Shown here piece after piece: positions 47,234-56,839 of a stretch of 64,000 nt of DNA. The position numbers were made by a program, and so were the translations under genes. How positions within the stretch are numbered: position 1 is the first letter of the stretch; the number at the start of each line of letters is the position of its first letter. Origin of the DNA: Acidianus manzaensis (lineage in GTDB: Archaea > Thermoproteota > Thermoprotei_A > Sulfolobales > Sulfolobaceae); NCBI RefSeq assembly GCF_002116695.1, contig NZ_CP020477.1:855501-919500 (forward strand). Direction: 5' to 3'. Under the pieces are notes generated by a model, which was given only the letters and a program-made list of their open reading frames with translations, was not told the origin of the DNA and did no database searches.

Positions 47234-47568
47234 TATCTATCACTTCATATTATTTATAATGTAATATAGAATCATTAATAATGTATTTTTAATAGTAAGA
47301 AATAAATTTATTGATATTATATCCAATATAATCATTAGTTATCTTAATAATAATTATCTGACTTACTTATAAATATTTCTATTTAGGATAAGCTCTTATA
47401 TAGAAGTAATTCTAATTTATTAAGGATATAGATTAACAAGGTTTAAGTTATTAGATAAAAGCATATGCGTTATTATATTTCTTATAAATAAGATAAACTG
47501 TTAGAATGATTCTTAATTAGAAAGATTTATAAATTAGTATTTACTATAAATTATTAGGCGAATGAAAA
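47234..47568. other. Divergent intergenic region (Nramp-like / DPSL)
   Basis: 335 bases, AT-rich. AAGATTTATAAATTAG (47521-47536) is a good TATA box for the DPSL gene at 47569. No coding sequence or repeat recognised. Confidence 0.5.
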
Positions 47569-48153
47569 GTGGAGAATAAACCTAAACAAGAAGAACCGAA
47601 AGTAGTAGGAGTAGAAATAATAGAAAAATCAGGATTAGATGTAAATAAGTTACTTGAAAAACTTGTTAGAGCAACGGCAGCAGAACTAACTACGTATTAT
47701 TATTATACAATTTTGAGAATGCATCTAACGGGTATGGAAGGTGAAGGATTAAAGGAAATAACTGAAGACGCAAGACTTGAAGATAGGCTTCATTTCGAAT
47801 TAATGACACAAAGAATTTATGAATTGGGAGGAGATTTACCAAGAGATATAAGGCAAGTTGCTGACATATCAGCCTGTGCAGATGCGTATTTACCTGAAAA
47901 TTGGAAAGACCCGAAAGAAATATTAAAAGTATTATTAGAAGCCGAACAATGCGCAGAAAGAACATGGAAAGAAGTATCTGATATGACATATGGAAAAGAT
48001 CCAAGAACTTATGATCTAGCTCAAAAAATATTACAAGAAGAAATAGAACATGAAGCATGGTTTATAGAGTTACTATATGGAAGGCCTTCAGGACATTTCA
48101 GAAGAAGTTATCCAGGAGAAGGTCCATTATCTAGAAAATCAAAATACGAATAA
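47569..48153 (+). CDS. DPSL, Dps-like ferritin (thioferritin)
   Basis: 194 residues from GTG 47569. The ferritin fold is shown by [40 protein letters not shown] and [16 protein letters not shown], with Glu and His ligands for a bacterioferritin-like di-iron site. The cysteines in [11 protein letters not shown] and [10 protein letters not shown] form the thiol pair that marks the archaeal DPSL group. It forms cages that store iron and detoxify peroxide. A Rieske protein follows after 16 bases. Confidence 0.9.
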   Translation: MENKPKQEEPKVVGVEIIEKSGLDVNKLLEKLVRATAAELTTYYYYTILRMHLTGMEGEGLKEITEDARLEDRLHFELMTQRIYELGGDLPRDIRQVADISACADAYLPENWKDPKEILKVLLEAEQCAERTWKEVSDMTYGKDPRTYDLAQKILQEEIEHEAWFIELLYGRPSGHFRRSYPGEGPLSRKSKYE

Positions 48154-48169
48154 TCTTGGTAATTGATGC

Positions 48170-48514
48170 ATGCTTTTTAGAGTTTGCAAAATATCTGAAC
48201 TTCAAGAAAGAAAACCTATGAAATTTAATTTAGCGGAAAAGAAAATTGAAGTAGTAATAATAAAAATAAATAACAAAGTTTATGCTATTGACGCTTACTG
48301 TCCTCATAAAGGAGGAAACATGGAATATGGAGAAATAGTTTATAAAAATGAATATAGAATAAGATGTCATTTGCATAGTTATGAATATAGTCTAGATAAT
48401 GGAAAGTTAATGTATAATCCTTATGGTAATAAGACTGGGAAGTGGTATTACTCGGGCGACTTAATGACTTATGAAACTAAAATTATAGATAATGATATTT
48501 TTATTAACATATAA
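48170..48514 (+). CDS. Rieske-type [2Fe-2S] protein next to DPSL
   Basis: 114 residues with both ligand pairs: YCPHKGGNMEYG and CHLHSYEYSLDNG. No signal peptide. It follows the DPSL gene closely and is probably co-transcribed, suggesting that it supplies electrons for iron release or peroxide reduction by the ferritin (inference). Confidence 0.88.
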   Translation: MLFRVCKISELQERKPMKFNLAEKKIEVVIIKINNKVYAIDAYCPHKGGNMEYGEIVYKNEYRIRCHLHSYEYSLDNGKLMYNPYGNKTGKWYYSGDLMTYETKIIDNDIFINI

Positions 48515-48828
48515 GAGCTATAAAAAATGTAAAGATATTACAACATGTTCTTTTTTTAGATTTTCTTTTTTAAATATAACATTATAAAGATTATCTTCAA
48601 TGCAAATTTAGTATTAAAGAGATAGTGTGTGTAGTATTTGATTACTTAACGCTTATTCTACGACAGTCTGATTGGGAGAATTGCATTAATTTTCATATAC
48701 TTCACGAACTATTAAAGAGATTTCAAATCTTGATATGGTTTGTTTTAAACTATTTTTGATTTTAAAAAATATTTAAGTATGCTATTTATAAGAAAAATAT
48801 ATAAATAGGTAATAAACTAGATTTTTCT
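48515..48828. other. Intergenic region with one copy of the dispersed element
   Basis: 314 bases. It contains copy C of the dispersed element on the minus strand (48623-48721). TATATAAATAGG (48799-48810) is a likely promoter box for the regulator at 48829. No gene recognised. Confidence 0.5.
48623..48721 (-). repeat. Dispersed intergenic element, copy C
   Basis: Reverse strand. The core 48623-48662 agrees with copy B at 34 of 40 positions. The similarity continues through TTCTCCCAATCAG, GAAGTAT and AAAATTAA to about 48721. The pairing ATTCT/AGAAT is kept (48677-48681 with 48655-48659), across a 17-base loop. Confidence 0.7.
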
Positions 48829-49176
48829 GTGGAAGAAAGATTTTTGTCTAAAGAATTTATCACAAAATCAGGGCGAAGAATGAAAATAAATAGATTAGTT
48901 TCTGCATTATATGGACTTAGTGAATTTGATTTAAATGTGTATTCAATAATTAGAGAAAAAAGAGAAATAACTCTCAAAGAACTTATAGAAATTACAAACA
49001 AGAACAAACCAATTCTAATAAAATCATTAAAAAATCTAGAAAATTTGGATTTAATAACAAAACAAAAAATAAGAAATGGAGAAAAAGGAAGGCCAGTTTA
49101 CATTTATAAGATAAATTCAATATTAGAGAATATTCTCTTAACTGATTTGAAAGAACTAGTAAATTTTATACATTGA
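48829..49176 (+). CDS. Winged-helix transcriptional regulator
   Basis: 115 residues from GTG 48829. Helix-turn-helix REITLKELIEITNKNKPILIKSLKNLENL with a wing RNGEKGRPVYIYKI, close to the TrmB/MarR/Lrs14 type of archaeal regulator. A basic N-terminus (SGRRMKINR) precedes it. Target unknown. It converges on the beta-propeller gene with one base between. Confidence 0.8.
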   Translation: MEERFLSKEFITKSGRRMKINRLVSALYGLSEFDLNVYSIIREKREITLKELIEITNKNKPILIKSLKNLENLDLITKQKIRNGEKGRPVYIYKINSILENILLTDLKELVNFIH

Positions 49177-49177
49177 A

Positions 49178-50353
49178 CTATTTTCTTTCTTTGGCTCTCC
49201 TAAATATTAGATAAGCTAATAGTATTACACCAATTATTGACGCTAATACTATTTGAATTAAATATAAATGCATTGGATAAACTACATTAATTATTGAGCT
49301 AATTAGATTATTTTCTACTACAGATTCTGTTGTATTTGTGCTAGTTTTACTGCAATTAAAACCTATTATTGATATAGTTCCATCAAAGAAGTTACTTACA
49401 AATAGAAGTTTACTAAAATTATTATAGACTATCCCAATAGGAGTAATTCCAACTTTTATATAAGATAAGACAGTTGTAGAATTTAAAACTAGAACAAAAT
49501 CAGGACCATATAGACTATCCGCTGTAGCATAAATATGTCCGTTGTAAATCGCAATTCCTTGAATTTCCTCTCCAGGTATTGAAATATAGCGTATAGAATT
49601 GTTATTGAGATTAAGTATAATTATTTCAAAGTCTGATGCAATATAAAGAATGTTGTTTTTATAATATAGTGAATTAGGAAATGTGTTGTTAATTATCATA
49701 ATTTCAAATAATTTATTATCTTTTATTATATCTAGAAATCCATAGTTTCTGGAAAGATTATATCCAGAGGCGAATAATGTTCCATTAACCGAAAGCATTG
49801 AAGTTACTGGACCAGGTGTTAAAGTTATAAATTCAATTTTATTACCTTTAAGTTCTCCAATTCCGTTAGAAGTTCCAATATAAATCTGATTCTTAACCAT
49901 AGAGACGGATAAAGGAAAAGTATTAAGGATTATAGTTTTAATTATACTAAAATTTTTAGAATTAATCAACGTTAAAGTATAATTAGGTAATGTTCCACTA
50001 GCAGCAAGTATTATTCCTTTGTAATAGTAAAGATATTCTGCCCCAGATACAGAAATATTTCGTATAATATTTCCAGAAGAGTTAAGAATATAAATTTCAT
50101 TTACAGCAGCAACATAGACATTACCTGAACTGTCCATGACAATAGAAGAAGGAGAAATGGGAGAAAAATAATTTAATGAACTTCCCTTGACTGTAGAAAA
50201 ATTTCCTAGATAAACTGTATATTCTACACAACCATAATTAGGCTCAGAAGTTACAGATAACGAAAGAAAAGAGCTTAGAATAATAGTAAATAAAATGAGA
50301 AAAGAAAAATAATAATAATTGCATAAAACAATTTTATGTCTTTTTATTTTCAT
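49178..50353 (-). CDS. Surface beta-propeller protein with C-terminal membrane anchor
   Basis: 391 residues. An N-terminal signal-type helix (LILFTIILSSFLSLSVTS) is followed by NHL/YVTN-like blades (SSIVMDSSGNVYVAAVNEIYI, IYATADSLYGPDFVLVLNS, GITPIGIVYNNFSKLLFVSN), many Asn-Xaa-Ser/Thr sites, and a C-terminal helix (IVLASIIGVILLAYLIF) with a basic tail. It is exposed on the cell surface. Ligand unknown. Its ATG directly follows the stop of the gene at 50354. Confidence 0.78.
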   Translation of the reverse strand: MKIKRHKIVLCNYYYFSFLILFTIILSSFLSLSVTSEPNYGCVEYTVYLGNFSTVKGSSLNYFSPISPSSIVMDSSGNVYVAAVNEIYILNSSGNIIRNISVSGAEYLYYYKGIILAASGTLPNYTLTLINSKNFSIIKTIILNTFPLSVSMVKNQIYIGTSNGIGELKGNKIEFITLTPGPVTSMLSVNGTLFASGYNLSRNYGFLDIIKDNKLFEIMIINNTFPNSLYYKNNILYIASDFEIIILNLNNNSIRYISIPGEEIQGIAIYNGHIYATADSLYGPDFVLVLNSTTVLSYIKVGITPIGIVYNNFSKLLFVSNFFDGTISIIGFNCSKTSTNTTESVVENNLISSIINVVYPMHLYLIQIVLASIIGVILLAYLIFRRAKERK

Positions 50354-51121
50354 TCAAAAATCTCTCCAGTATTTTTCATCTTCAGATAATGGTTTCCAAC
50401 TTTCGCTTTTAGGGTAATTATTTATATATCCATAAAGTTTTAACGATTCTGAAACTACCTTTCTAATTCCATCATTTTTAGGATTGTCTCTTTCTAGCCT
50501 AGAAACATATTCTCTGGCTTTATTTAAATTATCAACAGCATCTTTCCAAAATCCCCAATCTGTAGACACAGAGCGTCCAATTTTTTCTTTATTTATTTGA
50601 TCTCCTTTTAATAGGATAGCAGCTATATCTGCAGCATCTTTATCAGTAGAATAGTGAACTTGCAATTTAGTTAATAGTAAATCAGTTAAATCCATAGAAA
50701 AATCTTCATTCCAATTTATTTCTACATCATGATTAAATCTAGCTACATCCATGTAATAGACTTTAATAGTAAATTCATTAAAGAGGAATATACTAGCAAT
50801 ATGTCCCATTGTAATTTCAAGATGATAATAAGGAACAAAATTCATGCTCATTAGTATTTCTTTAAATTTTTCTCTATCTTTTTCTCTTACAATTACGTTA
50901 AGATCTTGAGGTCCTTCTTTTCTTACATCCTTTATTAACTTCACAGCTTCTGATAGATCCTTTAATCTGTAGTATAAACCAATGCTACCATAAATTAGTG
51001 CTTTAACTCCTTCTTTATTCAGTCTCTTGTTCGCATCACTCCATATTTTAATATATTCTTGACTTATTTGTTCAAATTCTATCTTTTTAGCCTGGAAATT
51101 AGGGAGATTAAAATTTGACAT
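50354..51121 (-). CDS. Nucleotidyltransferase-fold protein of unknown function
   Basis: 255 residues. The stretch ALIYGSIGLYYRLKD followed by GPQDLNVIVREKDREKFKEIL has the G-S/G...D-x-D/N layout of AbiEii/aminoglycoside-nucleotidyltransferase-like proteins, with a possible third acid in VYYMDVARF. The second catalytic acid is not clear, since N replaces D in DLNV. The C-terminal half is helical. No partner antitoxin is seen. It directly precedes the propeller gene. Confidence 0.5.
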   Translation of the reverse strand: MSNFNLPNFQAKKIEFEQISQEYIKIWSDANKRLNKEGVKALIYGSIGLYYRLKDLSEAVKLIKDVRKEGPQDLNVIVREKDREKFKEILMSMNFVPYYHLEITMGHIASIFLFNEFTIKVYYMDVARFNHDVEINWNEDFSMDLTDLLLTKLQVHYSTDKDAADIAAILLKGDQINKEKIGRSVSTDWGFWKDAVDNLNKAREYVSRLERDNPKNDGIRKVVSESLKLYGYINNYPKSESWKPLSEDEKYWRDF

Positions 51122-51265
51122 AAACTTACATTCTATCCTTAAAATAAATACTTTTCTTTAATTGATATCTAAGATTAATTATGATAAAAAATATTAAGAT
51201 AGCATGATAGACTTAACAAAAAGTCTAAAGAACTTTAGAAGATTACTAAGAACACTCTTCTTTTC

Positions 51266-52735
51266 TTATTTCAAATTTCTTTCTTTCACTTTGTTATCTT
51301 CCTTTAACCAGTCAGGAATTATAACATTAAATTTCTTAAATAAGAATACAAGACCAATAGATGCCATAGCAAGAAGAGTTATTCCATACTCGGTAGTTGT
51401 ATATCCAAATGCCGGTCCAGCATCTATTATTCCCATGATTATAGTACCTATCATTCCAAATGCAGTTATAGGAGCAATAACTCTTATTATCCAATCTCTC
51501 ATGGTTATCGCTTTTTCTCTCCACCACATTATTGTAGCAGTTATAGAGTCTATGCCAAATTCTGCTAATAGAAAAGCTCCTGCAGCAGTTAAAACTAATC
51601 CGAAAAATGATTGTATACTAGGTGATGTTAATTCTATAAGTTGAACAATTATCATAGCTAACGTAGAAATTATTGTAGCGAACCAAGGAGACTTAAATTT
51701 TTCACTAGTCCAAGCAAATGTTTTTGGCAATAATCCTTCTCTCCCAGCAGAATACCATGCTCTGATTAAAATATACGAAGTAAGCCATAATGATGAGGCA
51801 GTTGAGGTAATAACTGCAATGTCAAGTAACCATACATATTGTGGAATAACGTATGAAGCCCATCTAGCTAAAGGATCTACTGATGAAGACAATGCTGAAA
51901 TCGGTGTTTCAATAGTCATTATAGGCATTGTAATCATGTAAATAATGAATACTGAAATTAAACCTATTATTCCAGATAAACCTGGCCAAAGTTTAGGTTT
52001 CTTTGATTCTTCTGCTGCATAACTATCTATTTCCCATCCATCGAGAATTGTAGCTACAATTACCATTGTTGCAGCAAGACCAAAGAAATAAGAAGATGAA
52101 GAAAACCATTTTGGCGCAAAAAACCAACTCCAGCTAAAAGAATTTACGATATGAGTAGATAATGAAGTAATTCCAATAACTATGAAAGCAGATAAAATAA
52201 CTAGTTCTAAGAATAAGAATGCTTCGGTAAATCTAGCTGTAGGTTTTGCTCCTAATAATAATGGTATTGCAGCTATTATGGCCCAAATTATTCCTACAAT
52301 CGAATCCCAAAATATGCTTAATTCCATAGTTCTAGTTATTAATCCTAGCCTATAAAACATGTCCAAAGTATACTCTCCAGCTGGGATTATTATTGGTGGT
52401 AAAGAAAGAAAATAAGCTAATGTAACTATCCAGAACTGAAATCCACCGTATTTTTTACCTATAAATCTAGTACCCCAATGGTATGATGCTCCACAATGTG
52501 GAGCCTTCTTATTTAATTGCCTAAAAATTATAGCTGCAAAAAGGAAGAATGGAAATGACGTAACAACACCCATTATTGCATAAGGTCCCATTAGTGCGAC
52601 CATACTTCCGTAAGCTGCTGCTATGCTAAATGTTGGTGCTACGCTAGATGTTGATAAAGGAACTAAGTCTAAGATATGTAATGTCTCTTTTTTTAGCCAT
52701 CCTACTTCAGTACTTAATAATTTACTTTTTCTCAT
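51266..52735 (-). CDS. APC-family amino-acid permease
   Basis: 489 residues with about twelve hydrophobic helices. Family features are the unwound helix 1 (LSTSSVAPTFSIAAAYGSM) and helix 2-3 region (RQLNKKAPHCGASYHWGTRFIG). It probably imports amino acids or amines. Single gene. The plus-strand frame overlapping its end (from 51204) has no coding character. Confidence 0.87.
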   Translation of the reverse strand: MRKSKLLSTEVGWLKKETLHILDLVPLSTSSVAPTFSIAAAYGSMVALMGPYAIMGVVTSFPFFLFAAIIFRQLNKKAPHCGASYHWGTRFIGKKYGGFQFWIVTLAYFLSLPPIIIPAGEYTLDMFYRLGLITRTMELSIFWDSIVGIIWAIIAAIPLLLGAKPTARFTEAFLFLELVILSAFIVIGITSLSTHIVNSFSWSWFFAPKWFSSSSYFFGLAATMVIVATILDGWEIDSYAAEESKKPKLWPGLSGIIGLISVFIIYMITMPIMTIETPISALSSSVDPLARWASYVIPQYVWLLDIAVITSTASSLWLTSYILIRAWYSAGREGLLPKTFAWTSEKFKSPWFATIISTLAMIIVQLIELTSPSIQSFFGLVLTAAGAFLLAEFGIDSITATIMWWREKAITMRDWIIRVIAPITAFGMIGTIIMGIIDAGPAFGYTTTEYGITLLAMASIGLVFLFKKFNVIIPDWLKEDNKVKERNLK

Positions 52736-52904
52736 TTTATCACCCTTTAAACTCTAACAGAAAAAATATTTCTAAAATCGGTATGAATACTATCCATCTC
52801 TATTACTACCATAATATTTCTTTATTTTAGCAAATATATAAACTTTGCTTTTCTTTAACGGCATTTCTATAAAAGATAGTTTAAACTAGAATTAGGAAAA
52901 AGTA

Positions 52905-53915
52905 TTAACTCATAATTTTAGTTAGTCTCGAAATTACATATAAAATGCTCAAGAATGATATTCCAATTCCAAGTCCTATAGGATAAGAAAGGAATGTTTC
53001 ATAATAAAATTCAGAAATGGAGATTCCCCATAATACTTGAGGTATTAATGATAATGGAAATAAAGATAAGATGTAATACGTTTTTCCTCTAATGTCAATT
53101 TTATTTTTGATGTCAATATTCAGAAATGAGAAAGCTATAGCTAATAATGTAGCTATTCCGTAAGGTATTTCGTTTATAGTTATTGAATAATATAATGAAC
53201 TACAACTTAATAATATATCAAAGATGATAAAAGTAAGAAAATGTCCAATTGTAATTTGATTTCGTAATAATTTATAAAATAGATATATCGTTAACGAAAA
53301 TGATAAGATTGAGACTAATATTGATGCTTGACTGATTGGATCATAAGGTAAAGATAGTATAGAATGAGTCATTTCTGAGGCAATATTTGGTCCAGCTAGT
53401 CCTAATATTGCAAGTAGTATTGGATAAGAATTTTTAGTTTTAAAGGAGAAATATATTATTTCAGGAATAATCATTAGAAAGAACATGAATGAATTAGATA
53501 ATTCAATTAATGCGTAGAATACTTGTATAGGTGAAGAAATGAGAGTAGTAGGGATATCAGTACCATAAAAGTCCAGTGCTGTTATTGAATTGGAGAATCC
53601 TCTTAGAATTACATAGTATAATAAGCTCATTATTATTTCATTAAATATTAATAAAGTAATCAGAGAAGGTTTATAAAAACCTAGATTTCTAATTGTTATT
53701 GGAATTACGAGAAGCAATATACATGTTGAGATTAAAATTATGTAATTATTTAGTGAAAAAAGGATTAGAAATATCATAGTATTTACGAAAGTGATAATCA
53801 TTATTAAAAATGCAAGTTGATTATTTTTGTTTAATCCTTGTTCTATGCTCCAAGCTAGGAGTGGAGTCATAATAATTACGTAAATTACGTAGGCTAGAAC
53901 TAATGGGGACAGCAT
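52905..53915 (-). CDS. Polytopic membrane protein of unknown function
   Basis: 336 residues with about ten hydrophobic segments and few charged residues. No family recognised. Possible functional residues are in LAGPNIASEMTHSIL (Glu, His in a membrane segment). It lies between the permease and the second hyp operon, divergent from the latter. Confidence 0.6.
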   Translation of the reverse strand: MLSPLVLAYVIYVIIMTPLLAWSIEQGLNKNNQLAFLIMIITFVNTMIFLILFSLNNYIILISTCILLLVIPITIRNLGFYKPSLITLLIFNEIIMSLLYYVILRGFSNSITALDFYGTDIPTTLISSPIQVFYALIELSNSFMFFLMIIPEIIYFSFKTKNSYPILLAILGLAGPNIASEMTHSILSLPYDPISQASILVSILSFSLTIYLFYKLLRNQITIGHFLTFIIFDILLSCSSLYYSITINEIPYGIATLLAIAFSFLNIDIKNKIDIRGKTYYILSLFPLSLIPQVLWGISISEFYYETFLSYPIGLGIGISFLSILYVISRLTKIMS

Positions 53916-54101
53916 TTCTACTCTTATTATTAAATAGAAGGAAAATTTTTAATCTTTGTTTACTAAAGATAAGTAGGTATATTGTAGTATATTTGTTTGC
54001 TAATGATTATGGTATGAACCGTAAAATTTGGTCTATTATATTATTTTTATTTTGATTCATGTTTATCAAAAATAATATAAGTTTATTAACTATAAAATTC
54101 T

Positions 54102-55169
54102 ATGATTATAATGATAAGCATGAGTAGTAAAGACATAATAACGCTTTTACATGGAGCCGGAGGATCGTATATGCATAATTTAATAAAGCAAATTTTTATG
54201 ACTTTAGACGATAATTTTGGAGATATTGGATTACAAATGTTAGATGATGGAGCAGTAATAAACAATGTAGTATTTACAACTGACTCATTTATTGTTAGGC
54301 CAATTTTCTTTAAAGGAGGTGATATAGGTAGATTAAGCGTAAGCGGAACTGTGAACGATATAGCTATGATGGGGGGAGATCCGGTAGCTTTAAGTCTAGG
54401 AGTAGTCATTGAAGAAGGCTTTCCAATTCATGATTTAGAAAAAATAGTCAATAGTATAAAGAATACTGCATTAGAAGCTGGAGTTCATATAGTTACTGGA
54501 GATACAAAGGTTATGGAAAAAGGTAGTTTAGATAAAATTATAATAAATACTTCAGGAATTGGATTTAGATCAAAGCAATTGGATCATGATATTGAAACTC
54601 TTAGAAAAACTAGAGAGCCAAAAGAATGGTTAGTTCCACTCAACTTAAGACCTGGAGATAAGATAATAGTGTCAGGAACAATAGGAGATCATGCAATTGC
54701 CATTTTATCCTCTAGGGAGGGAATAGGGTTTGAGGCAAACGTAAGTTCCGATGTAGCTCCTTTAAATAAACTAATAAATGGAATTCTAGAAATAGGAGGA
54801 GTAGCAGACGCGAAAGATCCAACTAGAGGAGGTTTAGCAGATTTATTAAACGATTGGTCAGAAAAATCCAAACTCGGAATATATATTAGAGAAGAAGATA
54901 TTCCAGTAAAAGACGAAGTTAGGGCAGCATCAGAGTTTATGGGAATGGATATTCTAGAGCTAGGAAATGAAGGTAAAGCTGTAATTGCAGTATCTCCGGA
55001 ATACGTTAAAGATGTATTAAACGAATTATGGTCAATACCACAAGGTAAGGATGCTTCAGTAATAGGAGAAGTAAGAAAGGACATAGAAGGAGTTATATTA
55101 GAGACGTCAATAGGAGGTAAAAGGTATGTTGGTAGGCCATTAGGTGATCCAGTCCCGAGAATTTGTTAG
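54102..55169 (+). CDS. hypE: HypE, second copy
   Basis: Up to 355 residues; starts at 54102, 54111 or 54120 are possible, and SSKDIITLLHGAGG after the last is typical of HypE. Motifs: [47 protein letters not shown] and the C-terminal VPRIC with the catalytic cysteine. It heads a plus-strand operon of seven genes that ends at 58095. Differences from the first copy suggest it serves the group-2-like hydrogenase further on. Confidence 0.93.
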   Translation: MIIMISMSSKDIITLLHGAGGSYMHNLIKQIFMTLDDNFGDIGLQMLDDGAVINNVVFTTDSFIVRPIFFKGGDIGRLSVSGTVNDIAMMGGDPVALSLGVVIEEGFPIHDLEKIVNSIKNTALEAGVHIVTGDTKVMEKGSLDKIIINTSGIGFRSKQLDHDIETLRKTREPKEWLVPLNLRPGDKIIVSGTIGDHAIAILSSREGIGFEANVSSDVAPLNKLINGILEIGGVADAKDPTRGGLADLLNDWSEKSKLGIYIREEDIPVKDEVRAASEFMGMDILELGNEGKAVIAVSPEYVKDVLNELWSIPQGKDASVIGEVRKDIEGVILETSIGGKRYVGRPLGDPVPRIC

Positions 55170-55178
55170 GTGAGAAAA

Positions 55179-55436
55179 ATGGCTAAATTAGTATGTATGA
55201 TTTGTAAACATGAAGAAAAAATTCCAATTCATTGTGAGGAAGAAATGAAATATAAGCAGAAAGGTAATTTTAGGAAAATTGATGTATTAGTATGTGAAAA
55301 CTGTAAAGAAGAAATTCCTATGCCTAAACATTGCGGTGTACCTATGCTTTACGTAGACGAGGACTATTATCCTGTATACGATTTAAATGAAAACGAGATT
55401 TTAGAAATGAAAAAAGCTTATGAGGGTGAAAGCTAA
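55179..55436 (+). CDS. Small duplicated zinc-ribbon protein in the hyp operon
   Basis: 85 residues from ATG 55179, preceded by AGGTGAG. It is built from two similar halves: CMICKHEEKIPIHCEEEM and CENCKEEIPMPKHCGVPM, each CxxC...HC-x3-M. It should bind one or two zinc or iron ions as a rubredoxin-like ribbon. It is not HypA (no N-terminal MHE and different spacing). Its place between hypE and hypC, with a TAATG overlap to hypC, resembles the rubredoxin-like HupI/HoxR proteins that help aerobic hydrogenase maturation; that link is inference. Confidence 0.75.
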   Translation: MAKLVCMICKHEEKIPIHCEEEMKYKQKGNFRKIDVLVCENCKEEIPMPKHCGVPMLYVDEDYYPVYDLNENEILEMKKAYEGES

Positions 55437-55708
55437 TGTGCGTGGCTTTTCCAGGTAAAGTCATAGAGATTGACGGAGAATATGGTAAAGTTGATTTTGG
55501 AAATGGAACAATAAGAGATAATATACTTCTTTCTTTAGTAGATGCCAAGATAGGTGATTACGTTTTAGTTCATGCTGGATACGCTATTCAAATAGTTGAT
55601 GAAGTTGAAGCAAGAAAATCAATAGAAATATGGAACGAGATGACAAATCAATTACCAGAAGAGAAGAAAAAACAAGATTTTAATGAAATTGTAGGTGGTG
55701 AAAGTTGA
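55436..55708 (+). CDS. hypC: HypC, second copy
   Basis: 90 residues. Starts MCVAFPGKVIEIDG, with the essential C2. The OB-fold signature is IGDYVLVHAGYAIQIVDE. It overlaps the stop of the zinc-ribbon gene (TAATG) and the TTG of hypD, so it is translationally coupled on both sides. It chaperones the Fe(CN)2CO group with HypD. Confidence 0.95.
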   Translation: MCVAFPGKVIEIDGEYGKVDFGNGTIRDNILLSLVDAKIGDYVLVHAGYAIQIVDEVEARKSIEIWNEMTNQLPEEKKKQDFNEIVGGES

Positions 55709-56835
55709 ATACAGAATATCTTTCTCTATTAAAATACTATAGAGATCCTAGATTAGCTAAAGCATTAAAAGCAAAAATTGATGAACTAGCTAAAAAAATA
55801 GAAGAAAATATAATGATAATGCATGTTTGCGGTAGTCATGAGTGGACGATAACACACTATGGAATAAGAACATTATTACCAGAAAACGTTGAAGTTAGAG
55901 CTGGACCAGGATGTCCAGTATGCATAACTCCAGCTACAGATATAGACGATGCAGTAAAATTAGCTTTGGACGGCGTTACAATAACTACTTATGGAGATAT
56001 GAGCAGAGCAAGAGGGAATAGAATGTCATTAGAAGAAGCTAAGGCATTAGGAGGAGATGTAAGAGTAATTTATGGAGTTCAAGATGCAGTAAAAATGGCC
56101 AAAAGAGAGCCTAATAAACAATTCGTATTTTTCGCAGTAGGTATGGACACTACAGCACCAGCAACAGCGTTTGAAATCCTAAAAGAAACTCCGGAAAATC
56201 TTAGCTTCCTAGTTTCTTATAGATATACTCCAGCAATACAAGGCTCAGTCATGGAATCTAATGTTCTCGGTATTGACGCTTTTATATCAGCTGGACATTC
56301 AGTAACCATAACAGGATTAAAGCCTTATTACGAATATTTTCTAAGATCTAAAAAACCTATGGTAGCAACAGGATTCGAACCAATTGACGTCTTAATGGCA
56401 ATTTATATGTTATTAAAACAAATAGATGAAGGAAAGCCTAAAATAGAAAATGAATATACTAGATCTGTAAGCTGGGAAGGGAATATAAAAGCCCAAAAAG
56501 TGATGGATAAAGTTTTCGACTTAGAAGATGGATATGTTAGAGGTGTAGCTATATTTCCTAAGGCAGGATTTAGACTAAAGGATGATTTTAGAAAAATAGA
56601 CGCAAGAGAGCAGTATGGACTAAAAGATAGAAGCAAGACAAAAGACGAATATATAGCTGGAGCACGGTGTGGAGAAGTAGTAATGGGATTAATTGATCCT
56701 CCAGAATGTCCTCTTTATATGAAAACATGCAAACCAGAAGATCCTAAAGGTGCTCCAATGGTATCTCAAGAAGGAACTTGCTGGATATGGGCTATGCACA
56801 GAATAGTAAATGTATCTCCAAGATGTAAAAGGTGA
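55705..56835 (+). CDS. hypD: HypD, second copy
   Basis: 376 residues from TTG 55705, overlapping the hypC stop. Motifs: HVCGSHEWTITHYGIR, GPGCPVCITP, GMDTTAPATAFE, and C-terminal cluster ligands ARCGEV...ECPLYMKTC...GTCWIWAMH. Slightly shorter than the copy at 3262, and divergent enough to be an old duplicate or a transfer. It forms the assembly complex with the adjacent hypC. Confidence 0.95.
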   Translation: MNTEYLSLLKYYRDPRLAKALKAKIDELAKKIEENIMIMHVCGSHEWTITHYGIRTLLPENVEVRAGPGCPVCITPATDIDDAVKLALDGVTITTYGDMSRARGNRMSLEEAKALGGDVRVIYGVQDAVKMAKREPNKQFVFFAVGMDTTAPATAFEILKETPENLSFLVSYRYTPAIQGSVMESNVLGIDAFISAGHSVTITGLKPYYEYFLRSKKPMVATGFEPIDVLMAIYMLLKQIDEGKPKIENEYTRSVSWEGNIKAQKVMDKVFDLEDGYVRGVAIFPKAGFRLKDDFRKIDAREQYGLKDRSKTKDEYIAGARCGEVVMGLIDPPECPLYMKTCKPEDPKGAPMVSQEGTCWIWAMHRIVNVSPRCKR

Positions 56836-56839
56836 TAAA

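Noticed and set aside
50354..51121. AbiEii-type toxin of an abortive-infection pair
   Set aside because: No antitoxin partner is adjacent and the catalytic acids are incomplete.
51204..51644. 146-residue plus-strand ORF overlapping the permease
   Set aside because: Lies opposite the APC permease coding region; composition reflects the reverse strand.
55179..55436. HypA (nickel metallochaperone)
   Set aside because: Zinc-ribbon cysteines are present, but the N-terminal MHE nickel site and HypA length are absent.
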